Source: Lachnospiraceae bacterium
GTDB taxonomy: Bacteria > Bacillota > Clostridia > Lachnospirales > Lachnospiraceae
NCBI GenBank assembly: GCA_017470735.1
Contig: JAFUYB010000028.1
Location: 1-64,000 of the forward strand
Direction of reading: 5' to 3'
Length of the DNA: 64,000 bases
Shown here: piece after piece, positions 38,689 to 47,248 of the stretch
How the letters are laid out: each line of letters begins with the position of its first letter
Numbering within the stretch: position 1 is the stretch's first letter
Notes under the pieces: generated by a model
The model's database searches: none
What the model was told of the DNA's origin: nothing
The model's input: the letters and a program-made list of their open reading frames with translations, nothing else
Program-made: the position numbers and the translations under genes

Positions 38689-40282
38689 TCACCCTTTTAC
38701 ATAATGTTCTATTTTGCAGGTATGCGTCTTTTTCTTTTCGCCGTAGTTGACACCCACAAACAACAGATTGCCCTTGTAATGCGACAGGGAATCGAAATAC
38801 CTCTTCTCCTTGATCTGATCCATCGCGCTTTCCACGCAGTCATTCCGTTTCAGCTCAATGATCATTGCAGGTTCAGTCTCCTTTAACGGCACATAAACCA
38901 CATCTGCGAATCCCTTGCCCACTGTCGCCTCCCGGATGACCGTATATTTGTTAATGGCGTAAAGATATGCCAGATAAATGGCACTCTGCAGAGCATCCTC
39001 ATTATTGTAGCTGCGATTGGATGTCACATGGATGTGGCTTTCATCCAATGCCTTCGCGACAGCATCCTCATCCCCGTCGATTGTCGCCGCAAGCAGCTCT
39101 TTGGATGCCTTGATGATCCGATCCGTCTCCTCATACTCGTCCACAACGGCAACGGCAAACTCCCATTCCTGCCATATCTCTCTGTTCGGAATGCGGCATG
39201 TCTCATTTTCTTCATCGTAAGCAAGATACCCGATGTGCATCAGATAAGTAAAAACATCGTCCCTTGTCGCAAAATCCGTCAATGTGTTCATATAAGACGC
39301 CACCCGGACATCTGCCTCTTCGCCCGCCAGCATGCGGATGACAGAATCTCGCGTTCCCTTGAAATTATCCCTCAGCCGCTCTGCTATTACCTGGTAAGTG
39401 GATGTCATACTCCAATAGCTTTTGCATTTCTTCCTCGACAATGCTTTTACAACGGATTGTGGGTTATAAATCTCAAAACCATGCTGTCTGTAACCGTTAT
39501 ACCAACTTTTACATTCGTCAAAATTCAGACCGTGTTCAACACAAAGCGTCTGCACCTCTTGATCGGTAAAACCGATAAACTCTGCCAGCTCTTGCGCATC
39601 CAAAATCGTATATTCCTCAAAATTATTCAGCTTGGACTGCACGCGGTCTCTAACAACCGGCAGTATGCCCGTGATATACGCAAGCGATATCGCCTGGCGG
39701 ACAGTATTGCTTTTGAATAACCCATTTAAAAAAGACAAATAAGACGCGAACAGATCCTCACTCGCCTGCTCGCGCACCAGCACATCATACTCATCGATTA
39801 AGATAACAAAGGCTTTTCCGGTTACCGAATAAATCTCCAGGATGGACTCCGCCAAAGAATATTCATCCGGAATGTCTGCCTGCGGATACTCCCTTCGCAT
39901 CTCCTTTTTTATTTTGATTGGAAAGGATTTCTATAAGATGCTCTTTATCGTTAGTATTCTGATACTCACTATTGAGGTCAATAATAATAACATTGAACCG
40001 ATTTAAATTCCTGCCGAATTCCTCACTTTTGCCGATCTTTAACGGCGCAAACATTTCCCTTGAGTCACAGCCCTTGGAATAATATGCCGCAAGCATGTTC
40101 TGGGCGATCGTCTTCCCGAATCGTCTCGGCCGGGAAACGCAGATGAATTTGTTACCGGTATCGATAAAATGATTCATCGTTTGGATCATCATCGTTTTAT
40201 CCACATATATTTCCGTCCGCAATGTTTCCTTGAAATTAACATTGTCCGGATTTAAATAAATTCCCATCTGACATCCTCCCAA
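38689..40282 (-). pseudogene. AAA-ATPase-like / PD-(D/E)XK nuclease-like protein, frameshifted
   Basis: Two overlapping frames together make one protein of about 540 residues. The first part (40282 to about 39905) holds 'YVDKTMMIQ' and a degenerate P-loop 'RPRRFGKT'; the second (from about 39900) holds 'FVILIDEYD' (Walker B), a helical middle, and the C-terminal PD-(D/E)XK-like segment 'ADVVYVPL...AMIIELKR'. This is the common AAA-ATPase_like plus PDDEXK_9 gene of Clostridia and Bacteroidetes. The frames meet in an A6 run (39905-39910); removing one base restores the frame. The family's function is uncertain. Confidence 0.8.
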
Positions 40283-40389
40283 CCAAAGGAAAACATACTG
40301 TTTATGATACCCTCAACCATGTATTTGCCACGATAATATCATGTTTCGCACCGTTTGGTCAACTCACCGAAAGTCAAATGGCTATGCTG

Positions 40390-40455
40390 TCATTCCTTCT
40401 CCATCAGCAGGTCTAGTATCTCCGGCTCCCGCTCCAGCAGCCATAGTACTAAAAA
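40390..40455 (-). pseudogene. Remnant of a tandem-HTH gene C terminus
   Basis: The last ~21 codons read 'LWLLEREPEILDLLMEKE', almost the same as the C terminus of the HTH protein at 42616-43101. The upstream sequence in this frame is unrelated, so only the tail of a duplicated copy remains. Confidence 0.65.
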
Positions 40456-40576
40456 AATACTTCTGCCTTGTGACATCGGCTGATCCGTTGTTAACCTCGC
40501 TTCTTTTCTCCCCTGAAAACCGGTGGTTGGAGTGATAAATATATTTCGGTTCGCCGTTAAAACAAAAAATTTATAC

Positions 40577-40837
40577 TCATCCACTCCTATTCCAATTTTC
40601 AGCCACAAATTCTTTGCATGAAAGTTTGTCAATGCAACGCGTCACTAAAAGATTCTTGTCATACAGCTTAAAATGCTGTTGCTTTTCGGTAAATCTCCTT
40701 GGATTTTCAAGATTTAAGCGCATTCCTATTCTTTCTTGATAGATTTTGCTCAAGCGTAGATTTACGCTTAGCCATAAACCATGCCGATATATCCTCCAAT
40801 ATTCTTGACATAACTCACCTTTCATCCCGCCATGCAC
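40577..40837 (-). pseudogene. N-terminal fragment of a TupA-like ATP-grasp glycan enzyme
   Basis: 86 codons containing 'MRLNLENPRRFTEKQQHFKLYDKN' region followed by 'IDKLSCKEFVAE'. This resembles the start of the TupA-like ATP-grasp family (L-N-L-K-N-P..F.EK...LK.YD) used in surface polysaccharide synthesis. The remaining ~200 residues are missing, and the frame ends near the HTH remnant. A deletion relic. Confidence 0.55.
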
Positions 40838-40920
40838 ATTTCAATTATTATTATTCCAATAAAAAACACCTTATATAAGTACTGTTCTATACTTTACATT
40901 AAGGAGTTTTTTATATAATA

Positions 40921-41391
40921 TTATCGATTCAATTGCATCATTGCGGCCGTCATCCGTTTTTTTCCTGGTATGCTTTGACTCATACTTTCGGTTTTACCAG
41001 AAAATACATACCCTATTATATCTGATGTCCTTGCGTTCAGATGAGATTGCAGATAATCCATAACCTGCCCTGTTTCAGCATATTTTTCCGCAATACCAAT
41101 GATGCCTATCACAAAATCCTCATAACTGTCCGGAATTTTCTCTAGCGCAGCTCGCAATTTCTTCTCATCGGATTCCCTTCTCAATGCCAATGCCAATAAT
41201 TGAATGTTGTCCGATGAAACCTCTTCTCCACCTTCTTGTGCAAAATAAATATAATTCAATAACTCTTGCCATATTCTCCTGCTTCCAGCAATGCATATAA
41301 CGCCGCATACAAAATCCTTATTATCGTATATCGATTTCAGTTCTCTCATCAACTTCAATCTTATTTGCTTGTCATCGTCTCGCTTCATCAT
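40921..41391 (-). CDS. Uncharacterised helical protein
   Basis: 156 residues, soluble, mostly helical. Two parts look alike: 'YDNKDFVCGVICIAGS' and 'PDSYEDFVIGIIGIAEK', suggesting an internal repeat of an alpha-hairpin. The start is the ATG at 41391 behind GGGAG. Family not recognised. It lies between gene remnants and the DUF4258/zinc-finger pair. Confidence 0.6.
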   Translation of the reverse strand: MMKRDDDKQIRLKLMRELKSIYDNKDFVCGVICIAGSRRIWQELLNYIYFAQEGGEEVSSDNIQLLALALRRESDEKKLRAALEKIPDSYEDFVIGIIGIAEKYAETGQVMDYLQSHLNARTSDIIGYVFSGKTESMSQSIPGKKRMTAAMMQLNR

Positions 41392-41467
41392 AACATCTCC
41401 CATTCACTGCCATATGCATCATCAATAGGAATTTTCCCTATGATGGTATAATCATCAAATCCATTTT

Positions 41468-41695
41468 TTATGCTACTTCCGAATATTCCATCACGGAAAT
41501 CTCTTGGATCACCTTCTTTGCAGAATCAACTATTTCTTCCAATTTTCTCGCAACTGTTTTTGAATAGTATTTTTCTCCACAACGCACACATTCCTCGCAC
41601 GGAACATTCTTCACGATGATCAGCCTTCCATGGTAATCTACTACATGCGAAGTCACAGAAGGAACCGTCTTTTTTTCTTTACAGTACATACACAT
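41468..41695 (-). CDS. YgiT-type zinc finger protein, probable antitoxin
   Basis: 75 residues. C-x2-C near the N terminus ('MCMYCKEKK') and 'CEECVRCGEKYYS' make the MqsA/YgiT-type zinc finger, followed by a C-terminal helix that in fuller members leads to a DNA-binding domain. The ATG at 41695 has AGGAG upstream. It follows the DUF4258 gene by 1 bp. Such pairs look like toxin-antitoxin modules; which partner is toxic is not shown. Confidence 0.75.
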   Translation of the reverse strand: MCMYCKEKKTVPSVTSHVVDYHGRLIIVKNVPCEECVRCGEKYYSKTVARKLEEIVDSAKKVIQEISVMEYSEVA

Positions 41696-41696
41696 A

Positions 41697-42005
41697 TCAA
41701 TTTCTCCTCGTCCTGCCATCTTCCGCAAACTTTATGATGTTGGGCTCATAAGCTGTGATGACATAAATTTCTTCTCCATCCGTTCCTGCCACGACATGTA
41801 TTCTTTTTCCACTTCTTCCCCTTCCGTCCAGCAGACAGCTTGGGTGCGGATAATCATCGGGATAGTCCTCTATCATTTCACCGTGAAGCAATGCATTCTC
41901 TACATCATCAATCGATATGTCCCGCTCCTGCATACGCTCAAGGCAATGCGCCGTCCATTTGATATGCCCCTGATGAAACAGCTCCCGTAACAGTCCTAAA
42001 TCCAT
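41697..42005 (-). CDS. DUF4258 protein, probable toxin of a two-gene module
   Basis: 102 residues. 'IKWTAHCLERMQERDIS', 'DYPDDYPHPSCLLDGR' and 'HVVAGTDGEEIYVITAYEP' match the DUF4258 family, a small beta-rich fold related to RelE/BrnT-like toxins. The ATG at 42005 has GGAGG upstream. It is paired with the zinc-finger gene directly downstream. Confidence 0.75.
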   Translation of the reverse strand: MDLGLLRELFHQGHIKWTAHCLERMQERDISIDDVENALLHGEMIEDYPDDYPHPSCLLDGRGRSGKRIHVVAGTDGEEIYVITAYEPNIIKFAEDGRTRRN

Positions 42006-42075
42006 AGAATGCCTCCATGCATATTGTAGCACAATCCGTCCTCATGTAAAGTATGAAATTGTAAAAGAACAATTT

Positions 42076-42232
42076 GTGAAAATTGAATTTTATAAAACAG
42101 AATACGGAGCAGAACCGGCAAAAGATTTTTTAGCCTCTATTTATCAAGAAGACGCAAAAGACGCCGCGTTCAGAAATAGAACTTGCAAAATAATACCGTG
42201 CCGATCACTTAAGGAGGTATCAAAATGAGTAG
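42076..42232 (+). pseudogene. HigB/Gp49-like toxin, broken
   Basis: The frame from GTG at 42076 gives 'VKIEFYKTEYGAEPAKDFLAS', the start of a Gp49/HigB-type toxin. The last part, in another frame and after a stop, gives 'YRADHLRRYQNE', the usual C terminus, ending in a TAG that overlaps the antitoxin ATG. The catalytic middle (about 60 residues) is gone. So the toxin is dead while the antitoxin is intact. Confidence 0.7.
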
Positions 42233-42509
42233 CTATTTGGAATTTAAAGAAAAAATGTTACAAGCCCCTGAAGTCAAGAAGGAATACGATGCTCTGGCTC
42301 CGGAATTTGACACTATACAGGCTATGATAGATGCCCGAAAAAGTCAGAATCTTACACAGGAAGATTTATCTGCACGAACCGGAATCACACAAGCCGATAT
42401 AAGCCGTATCGAAAGAGGCACGCGTAATCCAAGATTAAATATGCTAAAACGTCTTGCCTCCGACCTTGGAATGCAATTACGGCTGGAATTCATCCCCAAG
42501 AGTGTGTGA
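42225..42509 (+). CDS. HigA-like XRE antitoxin
   Basis: 94 residues. A C-terminal XRE helix-turn-helix ('NLTQEDLSARTGITQADISR', about 40-60) follows a helical N-terminal dimerisation part. A perfect AAGGAGG site, located inside the old toxin gene, precedes the ATG. The layout is that of a toxin-first HigBA operon whose toxin has decayed. Confidence 0.82.
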   Translation: MSSYLEFKEKMLQAPEVKKEYDALAPEFDTIQAMIDARKSQNLTQEDLSARTGITQADISRIERGTRNPRLNMLKRLASDLGMQLRLEFIPKSV

Positions 42510-42615
42510 AAATAAGGGTTCTATCCTTTTCGCCATCCGCTTGGAGTCTTCCTTCACCCGTTCAAGCTGTATGTTATTGCCGTTCCACTGCTGTCATTAT
42601 GATCCCGTGCGCATC

Positions 42616-43101
42616 CTATTCCTCCTTCTCCATCAGCAGGTCCAGTATGTCCGGCTCCCGCTCCAGCAGCCACAGCAACCTCGATGCCGGACCGTTCGGC
42701 GTGCTCTTGTTCTGCTCCCAGCTCCCGCAGGCGGTCTCCGACACCCCGATCGCCAAGGCGAACAGTTCCCGCGGCAGGCCAAGGGTTTTCCGGACTGCCT
42801 TGACCGTTTGGCCGTTATATTCTTTTAAAGGCTGCTTCGCAACTGTTGTTGCAAATCCGTAATCATACCCAATCAGGTCAAGCAGTCTTGCCGCCGCGCT
42901 GCCCGGCGTGTTGATCCCCTGCTCCCATGCCTCAAGGGTCTTTACGGAGATGCCAAAAACATCAGCGAATGTCCGCTGCGTCATGCCGCATGTCTGGCGG
43001 ATATGCTTTACCTCATCCGCGGAATACCGACGCATGGGAAGGAACCGGTATACTGTCTTTTTATTCATTACCTGGATGTATGGCTCAATAGTCGGGATCA
43101 T
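42616..43101 (-). CDS. Protein with two tandem XRE-type HTH domains
   Basis: 161 residues. The first HTH ('HIRQTCGMTQRTFADVFGIS', about 34-53) and the second ('VRKTLGLPRELFALAIGVS', about 103-121) are each followed by 'WEQ' motifs typical of YdaS/NadS-type regulators, and the tail is 'LLWLLEREPDILDLLMEKE'. The site GGAGG precedes the ATG. A remnant of the same tail lies at 40390. Probably an autoregulator or antitoxin-like repressor. Confidence 0.78.
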   Translation of the reverse strand: MIPTIEPYIQVMNKKTVYRFLPMRRYSADEVKHIRQTCGMTQRTFADVFGISVKTLEAWEQGINTPGSAAARLLDLIGYDYGFATTVAKQPLKEYNGQTVKAVRKTLGLPRELFALAIGVSETACGSWEQNKSTPNGPASRLLWLLEREPDILDLLMEKEE

Positions 43102-43182
43102 GCTTCCTCCAAAAAATCTACGCTATCTTTTGTTATATCTGCTTCCGCTTCAATTTGTTGCCGTTCCCTTTTCCTCCCACTT

Positions 43183-43518
43183 TTACGCTTCCGTCTCTAT
43201 GCACCGCCCAATCAGCCCGCCATCCCTTTCGAGCATGTCCAGATACCGGCAGGCAAGACCGTCCGGGACTTTCTTGCCGTTTTCCCACGAAGATACGGCG
43301 GACACCGATACGCCGATGGCATCCGCGAACTCCCTTTGGGAAAAATCCGCTTTCTTCCTCAGTTCCTTTATCTCATCCGGGCTTGGTGGGTTTGCCGGAA
43401 GCACATGGTAGGTCTGTCCTTTCCGTCCGGCATGGATGGTGTAGTGGCCGTTGGCATCGATGCCGGAGAGGATGTTGGTGCTGTTGATTCGTGGTGGGTT
43501 GGCTGCCGTTGAAATCAT
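43183..43518 (-). CDS. HTH regulator related to the tandem-HTH protein
   Basis: 111 residues from the ATG behind AAAAGGAG. The N-terminal half is unrelated, with a 'YTIHAGRKGQTYHVL' beta stretch; the C-terminal half is one XRE-type HTH ('LRKKADFSQREFADAIGVS') followed by 'SWENGKKVPDGLACRYLDMLERD', clearly related to the second HTH of the gene at 42616. Family resemblance suggests duplication. Target unknown. Confidence 0.75.
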   Translation of the reverse strand: MISTAANPPRINSTNILSGIDANGHYTIHAGRKGQTYHVLPANPPSPDEIKELRKKADFSQREFADAIGVSVSAVSSWENGKKVPDGLACRYLDMLERDGGLIGRCIETEA

Positions 43519-43564
43519 GTTTTTTCTCCTTTTTGTCAAAATTGCTCCATATAACCATAATGCG

Positions 43565-43717
43565 TCAAACAAACCGTCCCGAAACATTCTCTATGTGCTC
43601 AAACTTTTCATCGCCATAGACAACTGCTACTTGCTCCTCTCCAATTATTTCATTTTTATCATGCGGTGATACCGAAACTGTTCCCCGATTCCTGAAATTA
43701 TATCCTCCGCCACACAC
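43565..43717 (-). CDS. Small open frame between DUF2971 and HTH genes
   Basis: 50 codons from a GTG with GAGAGG 7 bases upstream, ending in TGA 46 bp before the HTH gene. The peptide includes 'NFRNRGTVSVSPHDKNEIIG' and 'QVAVVYGDEKFEHIENVSGR', which has coding-like composition. No family recognised. It may be the small partner of the HTH gene or the tail of a lost gene. Confidence 0.4.
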   Translation of the reverse strand: MCGGGYNFRNRGTVSVSPHDKNEIIGEEQVAVVYGDEKFEHIENVSGRFV

Positions 43718-43747
43718 GTTTTTTCCTCTCTCCCCGCTCTGCAACAG

Positions 43748-45067
43748 TCACCGGAACAAAAGGCTTGATTTCGTGATTTTTACCGGGTTCTTACCTACGG
43801 AAGACCACATCTTTTCACACTGGTTATACAAGTAATTCACGAAGTTGTTTGGCTCTTTCATCTTCGGTCCGAGAACTATCTCTCCTATATATGTTTGGGA
43901 GTCGTTATAGACATACACCTTGGGCACTTTTCCGCCAATCACCCTCACTTTTTCAATATCATTTTCTTCCACAATCAGCCTCACCTCGTTCTCGTGTTTA
44001 TATGTCTCATGTTTAAATAAATAAGAAATCTGTGACATGGCGTGATCCACAAGTTCGTCCATACCCGCATAGCTGTCCTCTATCCGTGGATCCTTACTTA
44101 TGTCAAGGGTAACGCATTTCCTAATCTCATAATCCTTGTATATCTCCCTTAAGGAATCTATGCCTTCCTGGATTGTCTCATACCTTTTACTGTCACACGC
44201 CTTCCCAGCATGGACGCACTCCCCAGCATCCGACATATAGATTACCTCCCTTAAGGCATGGTTGCCAAACGTCCTCGCGTCAAAAACGACGCAGCACCCC
44301 TTTGCGTCATCAGCGTACTGTATCCACATGGGCAGGAATTCAAAGGAGCCTTCCCTGCTGTCATGTTTGAAAAACGACTTGAGATAGACATGGTCGTTCT
44401 CGTAGATCCTTCTCCCAGACACGGATTTGTCTTTTTCTCGGATGCCAATCACTTGTCGGACAAGTGTCCCTTCCTGCGGGTCGTTCATGTGATTCACATG
44501 GAACAACGGCAGCCTATAATGGCAGGCCTCCTCCTCGTCCTCGAACAGCAGTCGCAGATGATCTGCCCTCGTATAGTAGACGACATTGCTTTCTGATAAG
44601 TCGTCTATCCGGGTGGCGTGCTTGATTTCAAGGCATTTGAACAAAAAGCTCAGCAGATCGCATGATATCGCTTCGTAGGTTTCCCTATCCTCTTCCCGTA
44701 ACTTTGTCATATAAGGATCCGTGAATACGAATGTTATGATTCCTGTATACTCGCCCAGCCGGTTCGGAAAATTCTTGAAAAGCCACTCTAGTATTTCTGA
44801 GATTTCCCTAAAAGTATCGACCCCTTCATACAAAGCGCCGCATAATATCCATAAATGCGTGCTGATGTTTGACTCGTCCATTGCCAAAAGCGAACTTGTG
44901 TCGAATCCTTTTCGGAATTCGCCATACGCTTCCCCGGTCAGGTTCTTCTCCGACAGCAGATATGCTCTCTCAAAATATACGAGCGTTCGCAACCGTCCGC
45001 GGTCATAATCCCCCGCCTTGCACTCCTTTTTCCTCCGAACGCAGCCTCCGGTCAGCTCCGTCCGCAT
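43748..45067 (-). CDS. DUF2971-containing protein (C-terminal part of a split gene?)
   Basis: Up to 439 residues. The N-terminal part is helical and TPR-like. From about residue 165 it is a DUF2971 domain: 'YYTRADHLRLLFE', 'HVNHMNDPQEGT', 'WIQYADDAKGCCVVF' and 'HENEVRLIVEE' follow the family pattern. The ORF overlaps the TPR-like ORF upstream by 65 bp in another frame, with a G5 run (45010-45014) in the overlap and no well-spaced ribosome site. So the two may be one ~740-residue gene with a frameshift. DUF2971 proteins are often found in defence regions; function not established. Confidence 0.7.
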   Translation of the reverse strand: MRTELTGGCVRRKKECKAGDYDRGRLRTLVYFERAYLLSEKNLTGEAYGEFRKGFDTSSLLAMDESNISTHLWILCGALYEGVDTFREISEILEWLFKNFPNRLGEYTGIITFVFTDPYMTKLREEDRETYEAISCDLLSFLFKCLEIKHATRIDDLSESNVVYYTRADHLRLLFEDEEEACHYRLPLFHVNHMNDPQEGTLVRQVIGIREKDKSVSGRRIYENDHVYLKSFFKHDSREGSFEFLPMWIQYADDAKGCCVVFDARTFGNHALREVIYMSDAGECVHAGKACDSKRYETIQEGIDSLREIYKDYEIRKCVTLDISKDPRIEDSYAGMDELVDHAMSQISYLFKHETYKHENEVRLIVEENDIEKVRVIGGKVPKVYVYNDSQTYIGEIVLGPKMKEPNNFVNYLYNQCEKMWSSVGKNPVKITKSSLLFR

Positions 45068-45977
45068 ACTCCAACGCCTTGTCGATGTACGCTGCCCACC
45101 TTTCGGATCTTTTGGCCTTCCGGTTAGCCGCCCACGCGTAGATTACTGCGGCATTATAGAGGTCAAGAGCATCCACCGTTTCTATGTCGGTTATCACATA
45201 CCTGTCAAGGGCATCCCTCGCCTCTTCGTATTTCTTAAGACCGAAAGAGATGTATCCTTTCTCCGCCCGCCAGCTTTTCTTAATGTCGCCAGCCTCATCC
45301 AACGGATCATAGATTCGCCCACTCAGGTTATATAACCTTTCCGCCTCTTCGTAACGGTTCCTCGACTTCAAATAAGAAAGCTGGCTGTGAAACTCTGCGT
45401 CCACTTTGAGCAAGGATTCTGATAATGTCCCGTCCCTCTCTTCTCCATTCTCCAAACCATGTGCCAGGTAGTCAACTAGTATTTCAAACCGTCCGCCTTC
45501 CAAAAATATGTACAGCAAATACTTGTTATCGCATTCATCGTAATGCCCTTTGTTTCCAATAACAATGCCCTTCATCTTGTCCAATGTCGTCACGCTATCA
45601 TATAAATATGCGTCATCCGTATAAAAAGCAGCGAATATCCCAGCCAATACGCCGACGAGCCTTTTTACGTTGGCATTCTCTCGCGCCATCTGGATGTTGT
45701 TTAACATAAACGGCAACAGCCGCCGCAAATAATAAATCCCCTTCACATTCTTGGTTTCTATTGCTTTCAGGCACAGTCCAATCGTTTCGCTCAATTCCCC
45801 TCCGTTTAAAAGATAGCATCCATATAGATATGCGCTTTTCCGCTCTCCACTTGTCGGCATGACTGTACAATTTTGCCCCCAATCCTCCCTTAGTTTTTCA
45901 AAAATACTGTCCTTTTCGCAGTCAATGTCCCCGTTTCCCGAAATCACATAAATAAACGCTTCCAGTTCATGCACCAA
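45003..45977 (-). CDS. TPR-like helical protein (N-terminal part of a split gene?)
   Basis: 324 residues, all-helical, with repeated alpha-hairpins such as 'YEEAERLYNLSGRIYDPLDE' and 'GLKKYEEARDALDRYVITD' that look like TPR units. The first codon is TTG and no ribosome site precedes it; a GGGAGG site 40 bp upstream leads into a 6-codon ORF in another frame, so the N terminus may also be disturbed. It ends 'GGL' just past the G5 tract where the DUF2971 frame opens. Confidence 0.6.
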   Translation of the reverse strand: MVHELEAFIYVISGNGDIDCEKDSIFEKLREDWGQNCTVMPTSGERKSAYLYGCYLLNGGELSETIGLCLKAIETKNVKGIYYLRRLLPFMLNNIQMARENANVKRLVGVLAGIFAAFYTDDAYLYDSVTTLDKMKGIVIGNKGHYDECDNKYLLYIFLEGGRFEILVDYLAHGLENGEERDGTLSESLLKVDAEFHSQLSYLKSRNRYEEAERLYNLSGRIYDPLDEAGDIKKSWRAEKGYISFGLKKYEEARDALDRYVITDIETVDALDLYNAAVIYAWAANRKAKRSERWAAYIDKALEYADGADRRLRSEEKGVQGGGL

Positions 45978-46045
45978 ATTTTTATCATTTATGTTCAGCC
46001 CGCATCCTGTCCAAATCTAAACCTCCCTATCATGTCAAGTGTTTT

Positions 46046-46064
46046 TTCCTTGAAAATCAAGGAA
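46046..46064. other. Hairpin upstream of the TPR-like gene
   Basis: TTCCTTGA and TCAAGGAA around an AAA loop, flanked by T runs on the + strand. It lies between the AbiG-like operon end and the TPR-like gene, both on the - strand. Possible terminator remnant. Confidence 0.4.
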
Positions 46065-46087
46065 TTTTTCCGACATCCAGTACACTT

Positions 46088-46127
46088 AAAAATGAGTAAG
46101 TCCATGTTCAATATTGGGCTCATTTTT
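46088..46127 (-). terminator. Terminator of the AbiGi-like operon
   Basis: A 9-bp stem AAAAATGAG/CTCATTTTT (46088-46096 with 46119-46127) with T on the - strand side, 17 bp past the stop of the gene at 46145. Confidence 0.6.
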
Positions 46128-46144
46128 TAAAGCAATCTTTCCGG

Positions 46145-47239
46145 TCAATCCCAGCCTATAGAATATTCTTCCAGTTTCTTTGAATGTCTAAGCGTCTCGA
46201 GGTCTGCCATTCCTATATTGCCAATCATTTTTTCAGCCTCCTCTCGCGTTAAATGGCCGGTATATGCGGTAAACATTGGCATTAAATCTGTATCCTTTAG
46301 GGTTACACTTGCCCCTTCATCCAAGCCACTGTCCCTTTCTGTTAAGATGGCGTTAAATATCACATTCACTGTATAATATGTGATGAAATTATCAAACAAA
46401 TTCACTTTGCATTCCTTTATGCATGCTATGCAATCATGCCCTTGTTGATCTTTTATGATCTCTGCTCTCCCAACGGAAGACAATCTGTCATTTGTTCGAA
46501 GTGCATTTTTTTTGATAAAAAGGATATGTAATTCTTTAACTATTTTTTTATGTTCTTCCGTTAGGGATAAACAGCCCGGTTCGACGGTAACATTAAACAG
46601 CTCCTGCAATTCTCCAACAGTTTTAAAATAATTCACGGTCCTTGTCAGCTGCCGAATCATAACATTTCCATTGTTATGTCTGAAAATTGTCTTTAATAAG
46701 GACAGGCCTCGCTTGTATCCATTGATAATGGCGTCTAATGTCCCCGCCTTTCTGAAATCTGTTTCCAAATCTATTATTGGAGCCTCAGAATCCAGTCCCT
46801 TCCTGAACCTGATACCCACCACCTCGTTCGCTTCATTTCTTAGACTTTTTACTTTTCCGTCACTTTCATAGATCATTCTCATCAGATCTGATTTCCGCGA
46901 AGCGTTTACAGGTATGATGACTTCATTCTTTTGAACAAACGGATATGCTACCACTTTTCCTTGATTTAACATGTCAAGGCTTTGTTTTTTTTGATTCCGT
47001 GTTTCAGCGGTAGATACAGGAATCGCTTTAGTCAATGTTAAACCCCGATTATTAAGTGTTCTATTATGTGGGAACGCACCTTTTTTCCGCTTACGATGTC
47101 CAAAGGATGTGGTGGTCCTTGAATAGGCTATGCCTTTATCGACATTGTTCATAAAATCATTCAGAAGCATTCCGTCCCTTCCCTGTATTCTTACCCCTCT
47201 TTTCAAGAGTTCTCTAGTGCTTTTTTCCCTTGTTGTCAT
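46145..47239 (-). CDS. Uncharacterised partner of the AbiGi-like gene
   Basis: 364 residues, soluble. The N-terminal ~80 residues are basic ('SFGHRKRKKGAFPHNR'), the rest is mixed alpha/beta. It starts 9 bp after the AbiGi-like stop with the perfect site AGGAGG, so the two are one operon. In the lactococcal AbiG system a second protein, AbiGii, has a similar length and position; I cannot confirm homology by eye. AT-rich with codon use unlike the first 38 kb. Confidence 0.6.
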   Translation of the reverse strand: MTTREKSTRELLKRGVRIQGRDGMLLNDFMNNVDKGIAYSRTTTSFGHRKRKKGAFPHNRTLNNRGLTLTKAIPVSTAETRNQKKQSLDMLNQGKVVAYPFVQKNEVIIPVNASRKSDLMRMIYESDGKVKSLRNEANEVVGIRFRKGLDSEAPIIDLETDFRKAGTLDAIINGYKRGLSLLKTIFRHNNGNVMIRQLTRTVNYFKTVGELQELFNVTVEPGCLSLTEEHKKIVKELHILFIKKNALRTNDRLSSVGRAEIIKDQQGHDCIACIKECKVNLFDNFITYYTVNVIFNAILTERDSGLDEGASVTLKDTDLMPMFTAYTGHLTREEAEKMIGNIGMADLETLRHSKKLEEYSIGWD

Positions 47240-47248
47240 TTTTTCCTC

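Noticed and set aside
42510..42615. Possible coding remnant between antitoxin and tandem-HTH gene
   Set aside because: A short - strand stretch looks coding-like ('QLERVKEDSKRMAKRIEP') but is only ~20 codons with stops nearby and no family could be named.
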